Assembly: GCF_040105105.1 (NCBI RefSeq)
Contig: NZ_CP157676.1
Location: forward strand, 317,946-381,945
Length of the DNA: 64,000 nt
Direction: 5' to 3'
Source of the DNA: Polaromonas hydrogenivorans
Lineage (GTDB): Bacteria; Pseudomonadota; Gammaproteobacteria; Burkholderiales; Burkholderiaceae_C
Shown piece after piece: positions 43,506 to 54,105 of this stretch. Positions within the stretch are counted from its first letter, which is position 1; each line of letters opens with the position of its first letter. Under the pieces are notes generated by a model that saw only the letters and a program-made list of their open reading frames with translations, made no database searches and was not told where the DNA came from. The position numbers and the translations under genes were made by a program.

Positions 43506-44288
43506 ATGGAATTCGAAGACATCCTTTACGAAGTTCGCAACACCGTTGCCTGGATCACCATCAACCGCCCCGACAAAATGAACTCGTTTCGCGGCCAGAC
43601 CTGCGACGAGATCATCAAGGCGCTGAACAAGGCGGGCTACGACAAGGGCGTGGGCGCCATCGTGCTGGCCGGCGCTGGCGACCGGGCGTTTTGCACCGGC
43701 GGCGACCAGTCGGCCCACAACGGCAACTACGACGGGCGCGGCACCATCGGCCTGCCCATGGAAGAACTTCACACCGCCATTCGCGACGTGCCCAAGCCGG
43801 TGATTGCCCGCGTGCAGGGTTTTGCCATTGGTGGCGGCAATGTGCTGTGCACGATCTGCGACCTGACGATCTGCTCGGACAAGGCCCAGTTCGGCCAGGT
43901 CGGCCCGAAGATGGGTTCGGTCGATCCCGGCTACGGCACAGCGTTCCTGGCCAGAGTAGTCGGCGAAAAGAAGGCGCGCGAGATCTGGTACCTGAACCGC
44001 CGCTACTCCGGTGCCGAGGCCGTGGCCATGGGCCTGGCCAATGTCTGCGTGCCGCACGAGGAACTCGACGCGACCGTGCAGAAGTGGGGCGAAGAAATTG
44101 GCGAGCGCAGCCCGACGGCCATTGCCATCGCCAAGCGCAGCTTCAACGCCGACACCGCGCACCAGGCCGGCATTGCCGGGCTGGGCATGTACGCGCTCAA
44201 GCTGTATTACGACACCGAGGAATCGCGTGAAGGCGTCAATGCGCTGAAGGAAAAACGCAAGCCCGACTTCCGCAAGTTCGCCAAATAA
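43506..44288 (+). CDS. badI: 2-ketocyclohexanecarboxyl-CoA hydrolase
   Basis: This 260-residue crotonase-fold enzyme is close to BadI and to MenB-like proteins: YEVRNTVAWITINRPDKMNS, FCTGGDQSAHNGNYDGRG, GFAIGGGNVLCTICDLTICS (oxyanion hole), KMGSVDPGYGTAFLARVVG. BadI hydrolyses the ring of 2-ketocyclohexanecarboxyl-CoA to pimelyl-CoA. The order badH-badI-aliB-aliA supports this. The MenB-like motif GDQSAHNGNYDG separates it from ordinary enoyl-CoA hydratases. Confidence 0.9.
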   Translation: MEFEDILYEVRNTVAWITINRPDKMNSFRGQTCDEIIKALNKAGYDKGVGAIVLAGAGDRAFCTGGDQSAHNGNYDGRGTIGLPMEELHTAIRDVPKPVIARVQGFAIGGGNVLCTICDLTICSDKAQFGQVGPKMGSVDPGYGTAFLARVVGEKKAREIWYLNRRYSGAEAVAMGLANVCVPHEELDATVQKWGEEIGERSPTAIAIAKRSFNADTAHQAGIAGLGMYALKLYYDTEESREGVNALKEKRKPDFRKFAK

Positions 44289-44325
44289 ACCTCCGTACAA
44301 CACCTAAGTATCTGGAAACAACGAG

Positions 44326-45483
44326 ATGAACCCGAATCCTTATATTGACGAAGATCTTCAGGCGCTGGGCGAGACAGTTCGCCGTTTTGCCACCGAGCGC
44401 GTTGCGCCCGGCTTCCTGGAGCGCGACAAGACGCGCGTTCTGGATCGTGAACTGCTGCGCGAAATGGGGGGCCTCGGGTTCATCTGTCCTGAACTGCCGG
44501 AGCAATTCGGTGGCTTGGGCATGGGTTGTCTGGCCGCTGGCGTGATCCATGAGGAAATCGCCCGCGCCGACCTGAGCTTTTCGTACCTGAACCTGCTGGC
44601 CTCGCTGAACGGCCAGATCCTGTCCAAGTACGGCAGTCCCGAGATCGTGGCCCCCTGGCTGAAGAAGCTCACCGCAGGTGAAGCCATCTGTGCCATCGCG
44701 CTGACCGAACCCCGTGGCGGCTCCGACGCCGCCAACCTGCGCCTGCGCATGGAGCGTGACGGCGACTTCTACGTCATCAACGGCGAGAAGACCTCGATCT
44801 CGGCGGCCGACCAGGCCGACATCACGGTGGTGTTTGGCCGCACCGGCAAGCCCGAGGATGGCGCCCATGGCGTGACCGCCCTGCTGGTGCCGATGGACTT
44901 GCCCGGCTTGAGCACCAACCGCTTCGACTGCCATGGCCAGCGCGCCATCGGGCGCGGCTCGATCTTCTTCGAGAATGTGCGCGTGCCGGTCAGCCACCGC
45001 CTGGGCGACGAGAACAAGGGATTCGTGCAGGTGATGCACGGCTTTGACTTTTCGCGTTCACTGATCGGCCTGCAGGTGCTGGCCGTGGCCCGCGTGGCAC
45101 TCGATGAAACCTGGGAATACATCACCCAGCGCCAAGCCTTCGGCCAGCCGCTCTCAAGCTTCCAGGGCGTGACGCATCCCCTGGCCCAGTTCGACACCGA
45201 AGTCGAAGGCGCCCGCCTGCTCTGCCTGCAAGGCTTGTGGCTCAAGGACAAGGGTCTGCCGCACACGGCGGAAGCCGGCATGGCCAAGTGGTGGGGGCCC
45301 AAGCTGGCCTACGACGTGATCCACCAGTGCCTGCTGTGTTTTGGCCATGGCGGCTATGACCGCGGCCTGATGGAGCAACGCCTGCGCGACGTGCTGGGCT
45401 TTCAGATCGGTGACGGCACGGCCCAGATCATGAAGACCGTCATTGCGCGCGTGCGCGCCGGACGCAAGTTCGTGCCGGCCTGA
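44326..45483 (+). CDS. aliB: Cyclohexanecarboxyl-CoA dehydrogenase
   Basis: This 385-residue acyl-CoA dehydrogenase has a helical N-domain (LGETVRRFATERVAPGFLER), FAD-binding signatures IALTEPRGGSDAANLRLRM and INGEKTSISAADQADITVVF, and a C-domain with RQAFGQPLSSFQGVTHPLA and GHGGYDRGLMEQRLRDVLG. AliB forms cyclohex-1-enecarboxyl-CoA and passes electrons to ETF, encoded downstream. Position directly before the CoA ligase gene matches the aliBA order. Confidence 0.87.
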   Translation: MNPNPYIDEDLQALGETVRRFATERVAPGFLERDKTRVLDRELLREMGGLGFICPELPEQFGGLGMGCLAAGVIHEEIARADLSFSYLNLLASLNGQILSKYGSPEIVAPWLKKLTAGEAICAIALTEPRGGSDAANLRLRMERDGDFYVINGEKTSISAADQADITVVFGRTGKPEDGAHGVTALLVPMDLPGLSTNRFDCHGQRAIGRGSIFFENVRVPVSHRLGDENKGFVQVMHGFDFSRSLIGLQVLAVARVALDETWEYITQRQAFGQPLSSFQGVTHPLAQFDTEVEGARLLCLQGLWLKDKGLPHTAEAGMAKWWGPKLAYDVIHQCLLCFGHGGYDRGLMEQRLRDVLGFQIGDGTAQIMKTVIARVRAGRKFVPA

Positions 45484-45520
45484 GTCCACCACACAAAACA
45501 CACAAGGAGACAAGACCATG

Positions 45521-47161
45521 GAATTTGACCCCGTCCTGATCGCGCCCCGCCGGGCGCACAGCGTGGCCCAGGGCTTCTGGCACGACAAGACCATCAACGA
45601 CGATCTGGACGCCTGCGTGGCCGCCTGCCCGGACAAGCTGGCGCTGACCGCCGTGCGGGCTGAAAGCGGCGCGACCACGCGATTCACCTACCGCGAACTC
45701 GCCGCCATGGCGGACCGCGTGGCCGTCGGCCTGACCCGTCTGGGCGTGGACCGCAACGACGTGGTGGCCTGCCAGCTGCCCAACTGGTGGCAGTTCACCA
45801 TCACCTACCTGGCCTGCTCGCGCATCGGCGCGGTGATGAACCCGCTGATGCACATCTTCCGGGAGCGCGAGCTGTCCTTCATGCTCAGGCACGGCGAGGC
45901 CAGGGTAGCGATCGTGCCCAGGGTGTTTCGCGGTTTCGACTTCGAGCAGATGGTCACTGCCCTGCAGCCCGGCCTGCCCGAGCTGAAGCACCTCGTCGTG
46001 GTCGATGGCAGCGGCGCCAACAGCTTCGACGCGCTGCTGAGCGGCCCGGCCTGGGAAAGCGAAGCCGATGCGCAGGGCATCCTGACACGCCACCGGCCCG
46101 GCCCCGACGACGTGACGCAGCTCATGTACACCTCGGGCACCACGGGCGAGCCCAAGGGCGTGATGCACACGGCCAACACCACCATGGCCAACATCATTCC
46201 CTACGCCGAGCGCCTGCAGCTGGATGCCGAAGACGTGGTGCTGATGGCATCGCCCATGGCGCACCAGACCGGCTTCATGTATGGCCTGATGATGCCCATC
46301 ATGCTCAAGGCCAGCGCCGTGCTGCTCGACGTCTGGGAGCCGCTCAAGGGTATCGACCTGATTCGCGCCGAAGGGGTGACTTTCACCATGGCCTCCACGC
46401 CCTTCCTGACCGACCTGGCAAGGAATGTGGAGGAGTCCGGCAAGGCCGTGCCGACGCTGCGCACCTTCCTCTGCGCTGGCGCCCCGATTCCGGGCGCGCT
46501 GGTGGAACAGGCGCGCCGGGTGCTGGGCACCAAGATCGTCTCGGCCTGGGGCATGACCGAAAACGGCGCCGTGACCCTGATCAAACTCGACGATGACGAC
46601 GAACGCGCCTTCAACACCGATGGCTGCCCGCTGCCGGGCGTGGAACTCAAGGTGGTCGATGGGGACGGCAGCGCGTTGCCTGCGGGCCAGGCCGGCCGGC
46701 TGCTGGTGCGCGCCTGCTCCAACTTTGGCGGCTACCTCAGGCGGCCGCAACTCAACGCCACCGATGCCGACGGCTGGTTCGACACCGGCGACCTGGCCCA
46801 GCTGGACGGGCAAGGCTATGTCCGCATCACCGGCCGCAGCAAGGACGTGATCATTCGCGGCGGCGAGAACATTCCGGTGGTCGAGATCGAGGCCCTGCTG
46901 TACCGGCATCCGGCCATCGCCATGGCGGCCATCGTGGCCTACCCGGACGAGCGGCTGGGCGAGCGTGCCTGCGCGGTGGTGGTGCCCAAGCCGGGCCAGC
47001 ACATCGACCTGCCCTCCATCGTCGAATTCCTGAAATCCCAGAAAGTCGCCGTGCAGTACATGCCTGAAAGGCTGATCGTGCGCGATGCCATGCCGTCCAC
47101 GCCCACCGGAAAAATCCAGAAATTCAGGCTGCGCGACATGCTTCGCGACGGCACGGTTTAA
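45521..47161 (+). CDS. aliA: Cyclohexanecarboxylate-CoA ligase
   Basis: This 546-residue AMP-forming acyl-CoA synthetase has the P-loop MYTSGTTGEPKGVMH, VSAWGMTENGAVTL, the A8-hinge region FDTGDLAQLDGQGYVRITGR with SKDVIIRGGENIPVVEIE, and the catalytic lysine near TPTGKIQKFRL. It activates the acid, probably cyclohexanecarboxylate or a substituted form, for the downstream dehydrogenase. The start at 45521 is preceded by AAGGAGACAAGACC. Exact acid specificity cannot be read from sequence. Confidence 0.87.
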   Translation, partial: EFDPVLIAPRRAHSVAQGFWHDKTINDDLDACVAACPDKLALTAVRAESGATTRFTYRELAAMADRVAVGLTRLGVDRNDVVACQLPNWWQFTITYLACSRIGAVMNPLMHIFRERELSFMLRHGEARVAIVPRVFRGFDFEQMVTALQPGLPELKHLVVVDGSGANSFDALLSGPAWESEADAQGILTRHRPGPDDVTQLMYTSGTTGEPKGVMHTANTTMANIIPYAERLQLDAEDVVLMASPMAHQTGFMYGLMMPIMLKASAVLLDVWEPLKGIDLIRAEGVTFTMASTPFLTDLARNVEESGKAVPTLRTFLCAGAPIPGALVEQARRVLGTKIVSAWGMTENGAVTLIKLDDDDERAFNTDGCPLPGVELKVVDGDGSALPAGQAGRLLVRACSNFGGYLRRPQLNATDADGWFDTGDLAQLDGQGYVRITGRSKDVIIRGGENIPVVEIEALLYRHPAIAMAAIVAYPDERLGERACAVVVPKPGQHIDLPSIVEFLKSQKVAVQYMPERLIVRDAMPSTPTGKIQKFRLRDMLRDGTV

Positions 47162-47199
47162 AGCATTCCGCTCCCACAACGACACCCAGGAAACAAACC

Positions 47200-48198
47200 A
47201 TGTTCACTTCCCCCAAGCACCTGCTGCGCCGCCGCCTGATCCAGGCTGCCGCAGCCACCTGCTGCACGTTCGGCCTGGCCGGTGCGGCCCTGGCCCAGGC
47301 GCCAGCCTGGCCCGCCAAACCCATCAGGATCGTGGTCGGTTTTGCCCCCGGCGGCACGACCGATGTCATGGCCCGGGTCATGGCCCAGTCTTTGAGCCAG
47401 GCACTCGGACAACCGGTGCTGGTGGACAACAAGCCCGGCGTCGGCGGCAACGTGGCGGCCACCGAAGTCATACGCGCGCCAGCCGACGGCTACACCTTTT
47501 TGATCGCACCGACCTCGGTCGAGACGGCCAACCCCTCCCTGTTCAAGCAGACCATCAGCCCGGCCAAAGACCTGACCCCGGTCGCCGGCGTCGGGCGCAG
47601 CCAGATGTACCTGGTGGTCAAGCCGCAGTCCACCTTCAAGGACGCCAGGGAATTCGTTGCCTTTGCGAAGGCCAATCCGGGCAAGCTGTCTTACGCCTCT
47701 GCCGGCCCCGGCACGCCGCCGCATCTGGCCGCCGAGATGTTCAAGCGGGTGACCGGCATTTTTGCCACCCACATTCCGTACCGGGGCGCAGCGCCGGCCT
47801 TGCAGGACGTGATGGCCGGCCAGGTGGACTACCTGTTTGATCCGGGCATCGCGTTTCCGCATGTGCGCTCGGGCAAGGTCCGCATGCTGGCAGTGGCCGG
47901 GGCCAATCGCTCGTCCTTTTTCCCGGATGTGCCGACACTGGCCGAACTCGGCTTCAAGGGGGCTGAACTCGATATCTGGTTTGGCATGTGGGCGCCCAAC
48001 GGCACGCCGCCCGACATCACCGCCCGCATGGTGCGCGAAGTGGCCAAGGCCTTGAGCCTGCCAGCGACCAGGACCCGTTATGAGTCCCTTGGCGCCGAGC
48101 CGGTCGGACTGGGCAACGCCGAGTTCAAGAGCCTGCTGGCCAGCGAAACCAAAATGCTGTCGGCCCTCATCAAGGACAGCAAGATCAACGTGGATTGA
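47200..48198 (+). CDS. Bug/TctC-family substrate-binding protein
   Basis: This 332-residue Bug protein has a signal peptide (RRRLIQAAAATCCTFGLAGA, ending AALAQ), WPAKPIRIVVGFAPGGTTD, VLVDNKPGVGGNVAATEV and HIPYRGAAPALQDVMAGQ. It sits inside the cyclohexanecarboxylate operon between aliA and badK, so the ligand may be that acid or another carboxylate. No membrane subunits are near. Confidence 0.9.
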   Translation: MFTSPKHLLRRRLIQAAAATCCTFGLAGAALAQAPAWPAKPIRIVVGFAPGGTTDVMARVMAQSLSQALGQPVLVDNKPGVGGNVAATEVIRAPADGYTFLIAPTSVETANPSLFKQTISPAKDLTPVAGVGRSQMYLVVKPQSTFKDAREFVAFAKANPGKLSYASAGPGTPPHLAAEMFKRVTGIFATHIPYRGAAPALQDVMAGQVDYLFDPGIAFPHVRSGKVRMLAVAGANRSSFFPDVPTLAELGFKGAELDIWFGMWAPNGTPPDITARMVREVAKALSLPATRTRYESLGAEPVGLGNAEFKSLLASETKMLSALIKDSKINVD

Positions 48199-48297
48199 CC
48201 CAACAACACGATTTCAAGCATCAAACAGGCCGTTTGCGCATGCTGCGTATGCGCTTACAGCTATTGATTTAATAGCATTTTCACTCGGCGGGAACCC

Positions 48298-49077
48298 ATG
48301 AAAGAACTACACCCCATCCTGACGGAAGTCCGTGGCCGGGTCGGCGTGATCACGCTCAACCGGCCCGGGCAGCACAACGCCCTGAACGATGCGCTCATGG
48401 ATGCGCTGGGCGACGCCCTGCTGGCGTTCGACCGCGACGAGGCGATTGGCGCCATCGTCATCACCGGCAATGCCAAGGCCTTTGCCGCCGGCGCGGACAT
48501 CGCCGCCATGGCCGACTGGAGCTACATGGACGTGTACCAGAGCGACTTCATCACCCGCAACTGGGAAACCCTGCGCCGGGTGCGCAAGCCCGTGATTGCC
48601 GCCGTGGCCGGTGTTGCCATGGGCGGCGGCTGCGAGCTGGCGCTGTCCTGCGACATCATCATCGCCGCCGAATCGGCCAGGTTCGCGCTGCCCGAGATCA
48701 AGCTCGCCATGATGCCCGGCGCCGGCGGCACCCAGCGCCTGCCGCGCGCCATCGGCAAGGCCAAGGCCATGGACATGTGCCTGTCGGCCCGCATGCTCGA
48801 CGCGCTTGAAGCCGACCGCTACGGCTTGGTGTCGCGCGTCGTGCCCGATGAGCAGCTGCTGGAACAGACTTTAGCCCTGGCCGACAGGATCGCCGCTTAT
48901 TCGCTGCCCGCGCTGATGGTCATCAAGGAATCGGTCAACCGCAGCTGGGAGTCCTCGCTGACCGAAGGCATTCTGTATGAACGCCGTGAACTGCATGCGC
49001 GCTTTGCCAGTGAAGACGCCCATGAAGGCATGAATGCCTTTTTGTCCAAACGCACTCCGGTGTTCGAACACCGTTGA
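48298..49077 (+). CDS. badK: Enoyl-CoA hydratase, probably cyclohex-1-enecarboxyl-CoA hydratase
   Basis: This 259-residue crotonase has VITLNRPGQHNALNDALMD, ITGNAKAFAAGADIAAMADW, GVAMGGGCELALSCDIIIAA (oxyanion hole and first catalytic Glu region) and [20 protein letters not shown] (second catalytic Glu region). Hydration of cyclohex-1-enecarboxyl-CoA is the one step not covered by the other ali/bad genes, which is why badK is proposed. General enoyl-CoA hydratase (PaaF/EchA) is the alternative. Confidence 0.75.
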   Translation: MKELHPILTEVRGRVGVITLNRPGQHNALNDALMDALGDALLAFDRDEAIGAIVITGNAKAFAAGADIAAMADWSYMDVYQSDFITRNWETLRRVRKPVIAAVAGVAMGGGCELALSCDIIIAAESARFALPEIKLAMMPGAGGTQRLPRAIGKAKAMDMCLSARMLDALEADRYGLVSRVVPDEQLLEQTLALADRIAAYSLPALMVIKESVNRSWESSLTEGILYERRELHARFASEDAHEGMNAFLSKRTPVFEHR

Positions 49078-49104
49078 TCCATCACTTCTTACACAGAGCA
49101 AACC

Positions 49105-50265
49105 ATGGCCCTCGATACCGAATCCTTTGAGCTTTTGCTCGCCGCCGTCCAGCGCTTTGTCAGGGAACGTCTGGTTCCCGCCGAAAACATCCTGGAAGAA
49201 ACCGACGATGTGCCCGCCGACATTGTCGAAGACATGAAGGCCATGGGGCTGTTCGGCCTGACCGTCCCCGAGGAATTCGGCGGCATCGGCTTGTGCGTCA
49301 GCCAGGAAGTCCAGGTCAACTATGAGCTGGGCCGCACCGCGACGGCGTTCCGCTCGGTGTTCGGCACCAATATCGGCATCGGCTCGCAGGGCATCCTGAT
49401 GGACGGCACGCCCGCGCAAAAGAGCGAATACCTGCCCAAGGTCGCCAGCGGCGAGCTGGTCATGTCGTTTGCGCTGACCGAGCCCGATGCCGGGTCGGAC
49501 GCCGCGTCGCTCAAGACGCGCGCCGAGCTGGACGGCGACCACTATGTGCTCAACGGCACCAAGCGTTTCATCACCAACGCGCCGCGCGCCGGCGCCTTCA
49601 CGCTGATGGCGCGCACCGGCGGGCCGGGCGCCGGTGGCGTCTCGTCCTTCATCGTGCCGGCCGACCTGCCGGGCATCAAGCTGGGCAAGACGGACAAGAA
49701 AATGGGCCAGCGCGGCACCAAGACCTGCGACGTGATCCTCGAGAACGTGCGCGTGCCAAGAGCCAACATCATCGGCGGCGTTCCCGGCCAGGGCTTCAAG
49801 ACCGCGATGAAGGTGCTCGACCGGGGCCGGCTGAACATTTCGGCCGTGGCCTGCGGAATGGCGCAGCGCATCCTGGAGGAATCGGTGGGCTACGCTAGAG
49901 ACCGCAAGCAGTTCGGCAAGGCGATTGGCGAATTCCAGCTGATCCAGGCCATGCTGGCTGACAGCCAGGCTGAACTGCTGGCCGGCTGGTCGCTGGTCCA
50001 GGACGTCGCCAGGCGTTTCGACGGCAAGCCGGCCCATGTGTCGGACCCGGACATCTCGATGCGCGTGTCCTGCGCCAAGCTGTTCGCGACCGAGATGGTG
50101 GGCCGCGTCGCCGACCGCGGCGTGCAGATCCATGGCGGCGCGGGCTACATCAACGAGTACCCGGTCGAGCGCTTTTACCGCGACGTGCGCCTGCTGCGCC
50201 TGTATGAAGGCACGACGCAAATCCAGCAAATCATCATCGGTCGAGAGCTTCTCCGCGCGGCTTGA
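49105..50265 (+). CDS. Acyl-CoA dehydrogenase
   Basis: This 386-residue acyl-CoA dehydrogenase has MSFALTEPDAGSDAASLKTR (FAD/substrate), KMGQRGTKTCDVILENVRVP, RDRKQFGKAIGEFQLIQAML and an end segment YEGTTQIQQIIIGRELLRAA. The likely catalytic base is in GGAGYINEYPVERFYRD. In this operon it would desaturate pimeloyl-CoA or a shorter acyl-CoA formed from it. It transfers electrons to EtfAB. Confidence 0.88.
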   Translation: MALDTESFELLLAAVQRFVRERLVPAENILEETDDVPADIVEDMKAMGLFGLTVPEEFGGIGLCVSQEVQVNYELGRTATAFRSVFGTNIGIGSQGILMDGTPAQKSEYLPKVASGELVMSFALTEPDAGSDAASLKTRAELDGDHYVLNGTKRFITNAPRAGAFTLMARTGGPGAGGVSSFIVPADLPGIKLGKTDKKMGQRGTKTCDVILENVRVPRANIIGGVPGQGFKTAMKVLDRGRLNISAVACGMAQRILEESVGYARDRKQFGKAIGEFQLIQAMLADSQAELLAGWSLVQDVARRFDGKPAHVSDPDISMRVSCAKLFATEMVGRVADRGVQIHGGAGYINEYPVERFYRDVRLLRLYEGTTQIQQIIIGRELLRAA

Positions 50266-50313
50266 GCGATTCCCCCCACCAGCAACTCACTTAACGTTCA
50301 ACAAGGTCATATC

Positions 50314-51507
50314 ATGTCGACAAAGTCCACCAAAGCCAGCTTCAGCTGGGAAGACCCGTTCCACCTGTCCGCACAGCTGAGCGACGACGAGCGCCAGGTG
50401 CAGGACGCCGCCCGCGCCTACTGCCAGGAAAAGCTGCTGCCCCGCGTGACCGATGCCTTCCGCCACGAACACACCGACGTGGCCATCTTTCGCGAGATGG
50501 GCGATCTCGGCCTGCTCGGCGTCACCATCCCCGAAGCCTACGGTGGCTCGGCCCTGAACTACGTCTGCTACGGCCTGGTGGCACGCGAAGTCGAACGCGT
50601 CGATTCCGGCTACCGCTCCATGATGAGTGTGCAGAGCTCGCTGGTCATGGTGCCCATCAACGAATTCGGCACTGAGGCGCAGAAACAGAAGTACCTGCCC
50701 AAGCTCGCCACGGGCGAGTGGATCGGCTGCTTCGGCCTGACCGAACCCAACCACGGCAGCGACCCGGGCAGCATGGTCACCCGCGCCAAGGCCGTGCCCG
50801 GCGGCTACTCCTTGAGTGGCGCCAAGATGTGGATCACCAACAGTCCCATCGCCGACGTTTTTGTGGTCTGGGCCAAGGACGACGGCGGCCAGATCCGCGG
50901 CTTCATCCTGGAAAAAGGCTGGAAAGGCCTCACCGCCCCCGCCATCCACAGCAAGGTCGGCCTGCGCGCCAGCATCACCGGCGAAATCGTCATGGACGAA
51001 GTCTTCGTGCCGGAAGAAAACGCCTTCCCCGATGTGCGTGGCCTCAAAGGCCCGTTCACCTGCCTGAACAGTGCGCGCTACGGCATTGCCTGGGGCGCAC
51101 TGGGTGCGGCGGAAGACTGCTACTTCCGCGCCCGCCAGTACGTGCTGGACCGCAACCAGTTCGGCCGCCCGCTAGCCGCCAACCAGCTGATCCAGAAAAA
51201 GCTGGCCGACATGCTGACCGAAATCAGCCTCGGCCTGCAGGGCTGCCTGCGCCTGGGCCGCATGAAGGACGAAGGCACGGCCGCGGTCGAGATCACCAGC
51301 ATCCTGAAGCGCAACAGCTGCGGCAAGTCGCTGGACATCGCCCGCATGGCGCGCGACATGATGGGCGGCAACGGCATCAGCGACGAGTTCGGCGTGGCGC
51401 GCCATCTGGTCAACCTCGAAGTGGTCAACACCTACGAAGGCACACACGATGTGCACGCGCTGATTTTGGGCCGGGCGATCACCGGTATTGCGGCGTTCGC
51501 GAACTGA
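50314..51507 (+). CDS. gcdH: Glutaryl-CoA dehydrogenase
   Basis: This 397-residue protein has the glutaryl-CoA dehydrogenase signatures [75 protein letters not shown] and [20 protein letters not shown] (catalytic Glu). The enzyme oxidises and decarboxylates glutaryl-CoA to crotonyl-CoA. This is the step needed after one round of beta-oxidation of pimeloyl-CoA, so it fits the operon well. Confidence 0.93.
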   Translation: MSTKSTKASFSWEDPFHLSAQLSDDERQVQDAARAYCQEKLLPRVTDAFRHEHTDVAIFREMGDLGLLGVTIPEAYGGSALNYVCYGLVAREVERVDSGYRSMMSVQSSLVMVPINEFGTEAQKQKYLPKLATGEWIGCFGLTEPNHGSDPGSMVTRAKAVPGGYSLSGAKMWITNSPIADVFVVWAKDDGGQIRGFILEKGWKGLTAPAIHSKVGLRASITGEIVMDEVFVPEENAFPDVRGLKGPFTCLNSARYGIAWGALGAAEDCYFRARQYVLDRNQFGRPLAANQLIQKKLADMLTEISLGLQGCLRLGRMKDEGTAAVEITSILKRNSCGKSLDIARMARDMMGGNGISDEFGVARHLVNLEVVNTYEGTHDVHALILGRAITGIAAFAN

Positions 51508-51596
51508 TATGTCGATGCTGTCACGCCAGTGGGCGCATGGCGCGACACCCGGCGTGACTTCAAGTTCTCAATAAAAAAACAACCGGAAGCAAGACC

Positions 51597-52052
51597 ATGA
51601 ACGACCAGTATGGCCACGATATCGAAGACCTCCATGTAGGCATGAGCGCGAGCTTCGCCAAAACCGTCACCGAGGCCGATATCGTCTTGTTCGCGGGGGT
51701 GTCCGGTGACAACAATGCCGTTCACACCAACGAGGAGTTCGCCAGGACCACACCGTTTGGCGGCCGCATTGCCCACGGTTTCCTGACTGCCAGCGTCATC
51801 TCGGGTGCCGTGGCCAACCGCTTACCCGGTCCCGGCACGATTTACCTGGGGCAGCAACTGCGTTTCCGGGCGCCGGTTCGGCCTGGGGACACCGTTCACG
51901 CCACCGTGACCGTGAAGTCGGTGGATCTGGCAAAGGCCCGTGCCGTGCTTGATACGGTTTGCCGCGTCGATGGCAAGGTTGTGATCGATGGAGAGGCTAC
52001 GGTGATGACCACCTCAATCGCCAAGCGACAGGCCCAGCAGGTTGCGGCCTGA
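51597..52052 (+). CDS. MaoC-like (R)-specific enoyl-CoA hydratase
   Basis: This 151-residue hot-dog-fold hydratase has [20 protein letters not shown] with the catalytic Asp and His, [20 protein letters not shown] and [20 protein letters not shown]. It would hydrate a short enoyl-CoA with R stereochemistry, an alternative to the crotonases also encoded here. Confidence 0.88.
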   Translation: MNDQYGHDIEDLHVGMSASFAKTVTEADIVLFAGVSGDNNAVHTNEEFARTTPFGGRIAHGFLTASVISGAVANRLPGPGTIYLGQQLRFRAPVRPGDTVHATVTVKSVDLAKARAVLDTVCRVDGKVVIDGEATVMTTSIAKRQAQQVAA

Positions 52053-52129
52053 CATTTCCTAAACGGGATCGTCCGCACAACAGATTGCTGACGGTCTTTC
52101 CCCTTCGTTATTTGTTATCGGAGCTACCC

Positions 52130-52879
52130 ATGAAAATCCTGGTCCCCGTCAAGCGAGTCGTCGATTACAACGTCAAGGTCCGCGTCAAATCCGACGGCAC
52201 CGGTGTCGATATCGCCAACGTCAAGATGAGCATGAATCCGTTCGACGAGATTGCCATCGAGGAAGCCGTGCGCCTGAAGGAAAAGGGCGTGGCGACGGAA
52301 GTCATCGCCGTTTCCTGCGGCGTGCTGCAGTGCCAGGAAACGCTGCGCACGGCCATGGCGATTGGCGCTGATCGCGCCATCCTGGTCGAAACCGCCGAAG
52401 AGCTGCAGCCGCTGGCCGTGGCCAAGCTGCTCAAGGCGCTGGTCGAGAAAGAAGCCCCGCAGCTCGTCATCCTGGGCAAGCAGGCGATTGACGACGACTG
52501 CAACCAGACCGGCCAGATGCTCGCCGCGCTGCTGGGCTGGCCGCAAGCCACGTTTGCCTCCAAGGTCGAAGTCGAGGGCGGCGTGGCCAAGGTCACGCGC
52601 GAAGTCGATGGCGGGCTGGAGACGCTCTCGCTCACGCTGCCGGCGATCATCACGACCGACCTGCGCCTCAACGAGCCGCGCTATGTCACGCTGCCCAACA
52701 TCATGAAGGCCAAGAAAAAGCAGCTCGACAACGTGAAACCCGAGGACCTCGGCGTCGATTTCAAGCCGCGCATCAAGACGCTCAAAGTCAGCGAGCCCCC
52801 GAAGCGCAGCGCCGGCATCAAGGTTCTAGATGTGGCCGCGCTGGTGGACAAGCTCAGGAACGAAGCCAAAGTCATCTAA
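52130..52879 (+). CDS. etfB: Electron transfer flavoprotein beta subunit
   Basis: This 249-residue EtfB starts [20 protein letters not shown] and has the family signatures [40 protein letters not shown] and the recognition-loop region. With EtfA it takes electrons from the acyl-CoA dehydrogenases of this cluster to ETF-quinone oxidoreductase (58477). Upstream in-frame codons exist, but ATG 52130 follows CGGAG and matches family starts. Confidence 0.95.
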   Translation: MKILVPVKRVVDYNVKVRVKSDGTGVDIANVKMSMNPFDEIAIEEAVRLKEKGVATEVIAVSCGVLQCQETLRTAMAIGADRAILVETAEELQPLAVAKLLKALVEKEAPQLVILGKQAIDDDCNQTGQMLAALLGWPQATFASKVEVEGGVAKVTREVDGGLETLSLTLPAIITTDLRLNEPRYVTLPNIMKAKKKQLDNVKPEDLGVDFKPRIKTLKVSEPPKRSAGIKVLDVAALVDKLRNEAKVI

Positions 52880-52909
52880 CTCAGAAGCAGAACAACGGAG
52901 CCTAAAACC

Positions 52910-53842
52910 ATGACCTCTTTAGTCATCGCAGAACACGACAACGCCAGCATCCGCCCCGCCACCCTGAACACCGTGACCGCAGCCAGCCAGTGCGGCGGCG
53001 AGGTGCATGTGCTGGTGGCCGGGCTGAATGCGGCTGCCGCAGCGCAAGCGGCCAGCCAGATCGCAGGCGTCACCAAAGTCATTCATGTGGACGGCGAGCA
53101 TTTCGCCCACGGCCTGGCTGAAAACATGGCCGCGCAGGTCATCACCATTGCCAGCGCCTACTCGCACCTGCTGTTCCCGGCGACCGCCTCGGGCAAGAAC
53201 ATCGCCCCGCGCGTCGCGGCGCTGCTCGACGTGGCGCAGATCTCCGACATCACCAAGGTCGATGCGGTCGATACCTTCGAGCGCCCGATCTACGCGGGCA
53301 ATGCGATTGCCATCGTGCAGAGCCTGGATGCCACCAAAGTCATCACCGTTCGCACGACCGGCTTTGACGCGGCCGCTGCCAGCGGCGGCGCGGCCACCAT
53401 TGAAACCCTGGCGGGCGTTGCCGACAGCGGCAAGTCCTCGTTCCTGGGTTCGGAAATCGCCAAGAGCGACCGGCCCGAACTGACCGCCGCCAAGATCATC
53501 GTCTCGGGTGGCCGCGCGCTGGGCTCGAGCGAGAAGTTCCATGAAGTGCTCGAACCCCTGGCCGACAAGCTCGGCGCTGCGCTGGGCGCGAGCCGCGCGG
53601 CCGTCGATGCCGGTTACGCGCCCAACGACTGGCAGGTGGGGCAGACCGGCAAGATCGTCGCGCCCCAGTTGTACGTGGCCGTGGGCATCTCGGGCGCGAT
53701 CCAGCACCTGGCCGGCATGAAGGACTCCAAGGTCATCGTCGCGATCAACAAGGACGGCGAAGCGCCGATCTTCAGCGTGGCCGACTACGGGCTGGAAGCG
53801 GATCTGTTCACGGCCGTGCCGGAGCTGATTGCCGCGCTGTAA
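52910..53842 (+). CDS. etfA: Electron transfer flavoprotein alpha subunit
   Basis: This 310-residue EtfA carries the C-terminal FAD-binding domain: [24 protein letters not shown] segment ([15 protein letters not shown]), [19 protein letters not shown] and the [20 protein letters not shown] motif with [18 protein letters not shown]. It starts 30 bases after etfB. A dedicated plasmid-borne EtfBA suggests high flux through the four flavin dehydrogenases encoded in this region. Confidence 0.95.
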   Translation: MTSLVIAEHDNASIRPATLNTVTAASQCGGEVHVLVAGLNAAAAAQAASQIAGVTKVIHVDGEHFAHGLAENMAAQVITIASAYSHLLFPATASGKNIAPRVAALLDVAQISDITKVDAVDTFERPIYAGNAIAIVQSLDATKVITVRTTGFDAAAASGGAATIETLAGVADSGKSSFLGSEIAKSDRPELTAAKIIVSGGRALGSSEKFHEVLEPLADKLGAALGASRAAVDAGYAPNDWQVGQTGKIVAPQLYVAVGISGAIQHLAGMKDSKVIVAINKDGEAPIFSVADYGLEADLFTAVPELIAAL

Positions 53843-54105
53843 ACACATTTCGCACAGGTTCATCGCGGCTGAACTAGGCACCCAAATGCCGGTGCTCAAT
53901 GAGTTTGCGAGTTCGACAGCCCTCAAGAGCCGCATGCACACGTGAAGCAAGGTGGTACGTCATGCAAAGGACCAACAGGAGCTGCAAGGAAGTTCAAGAA
54001 CCGTGACACTTCCCCGCAGTTGCGAGAAGTCCCCTTCATAAGGTGTAGGGCCCCTGGCCGCTCCCCCTGTTTTTACCTTCTCAAGGATACCAAGGATATT
54101 TCGAC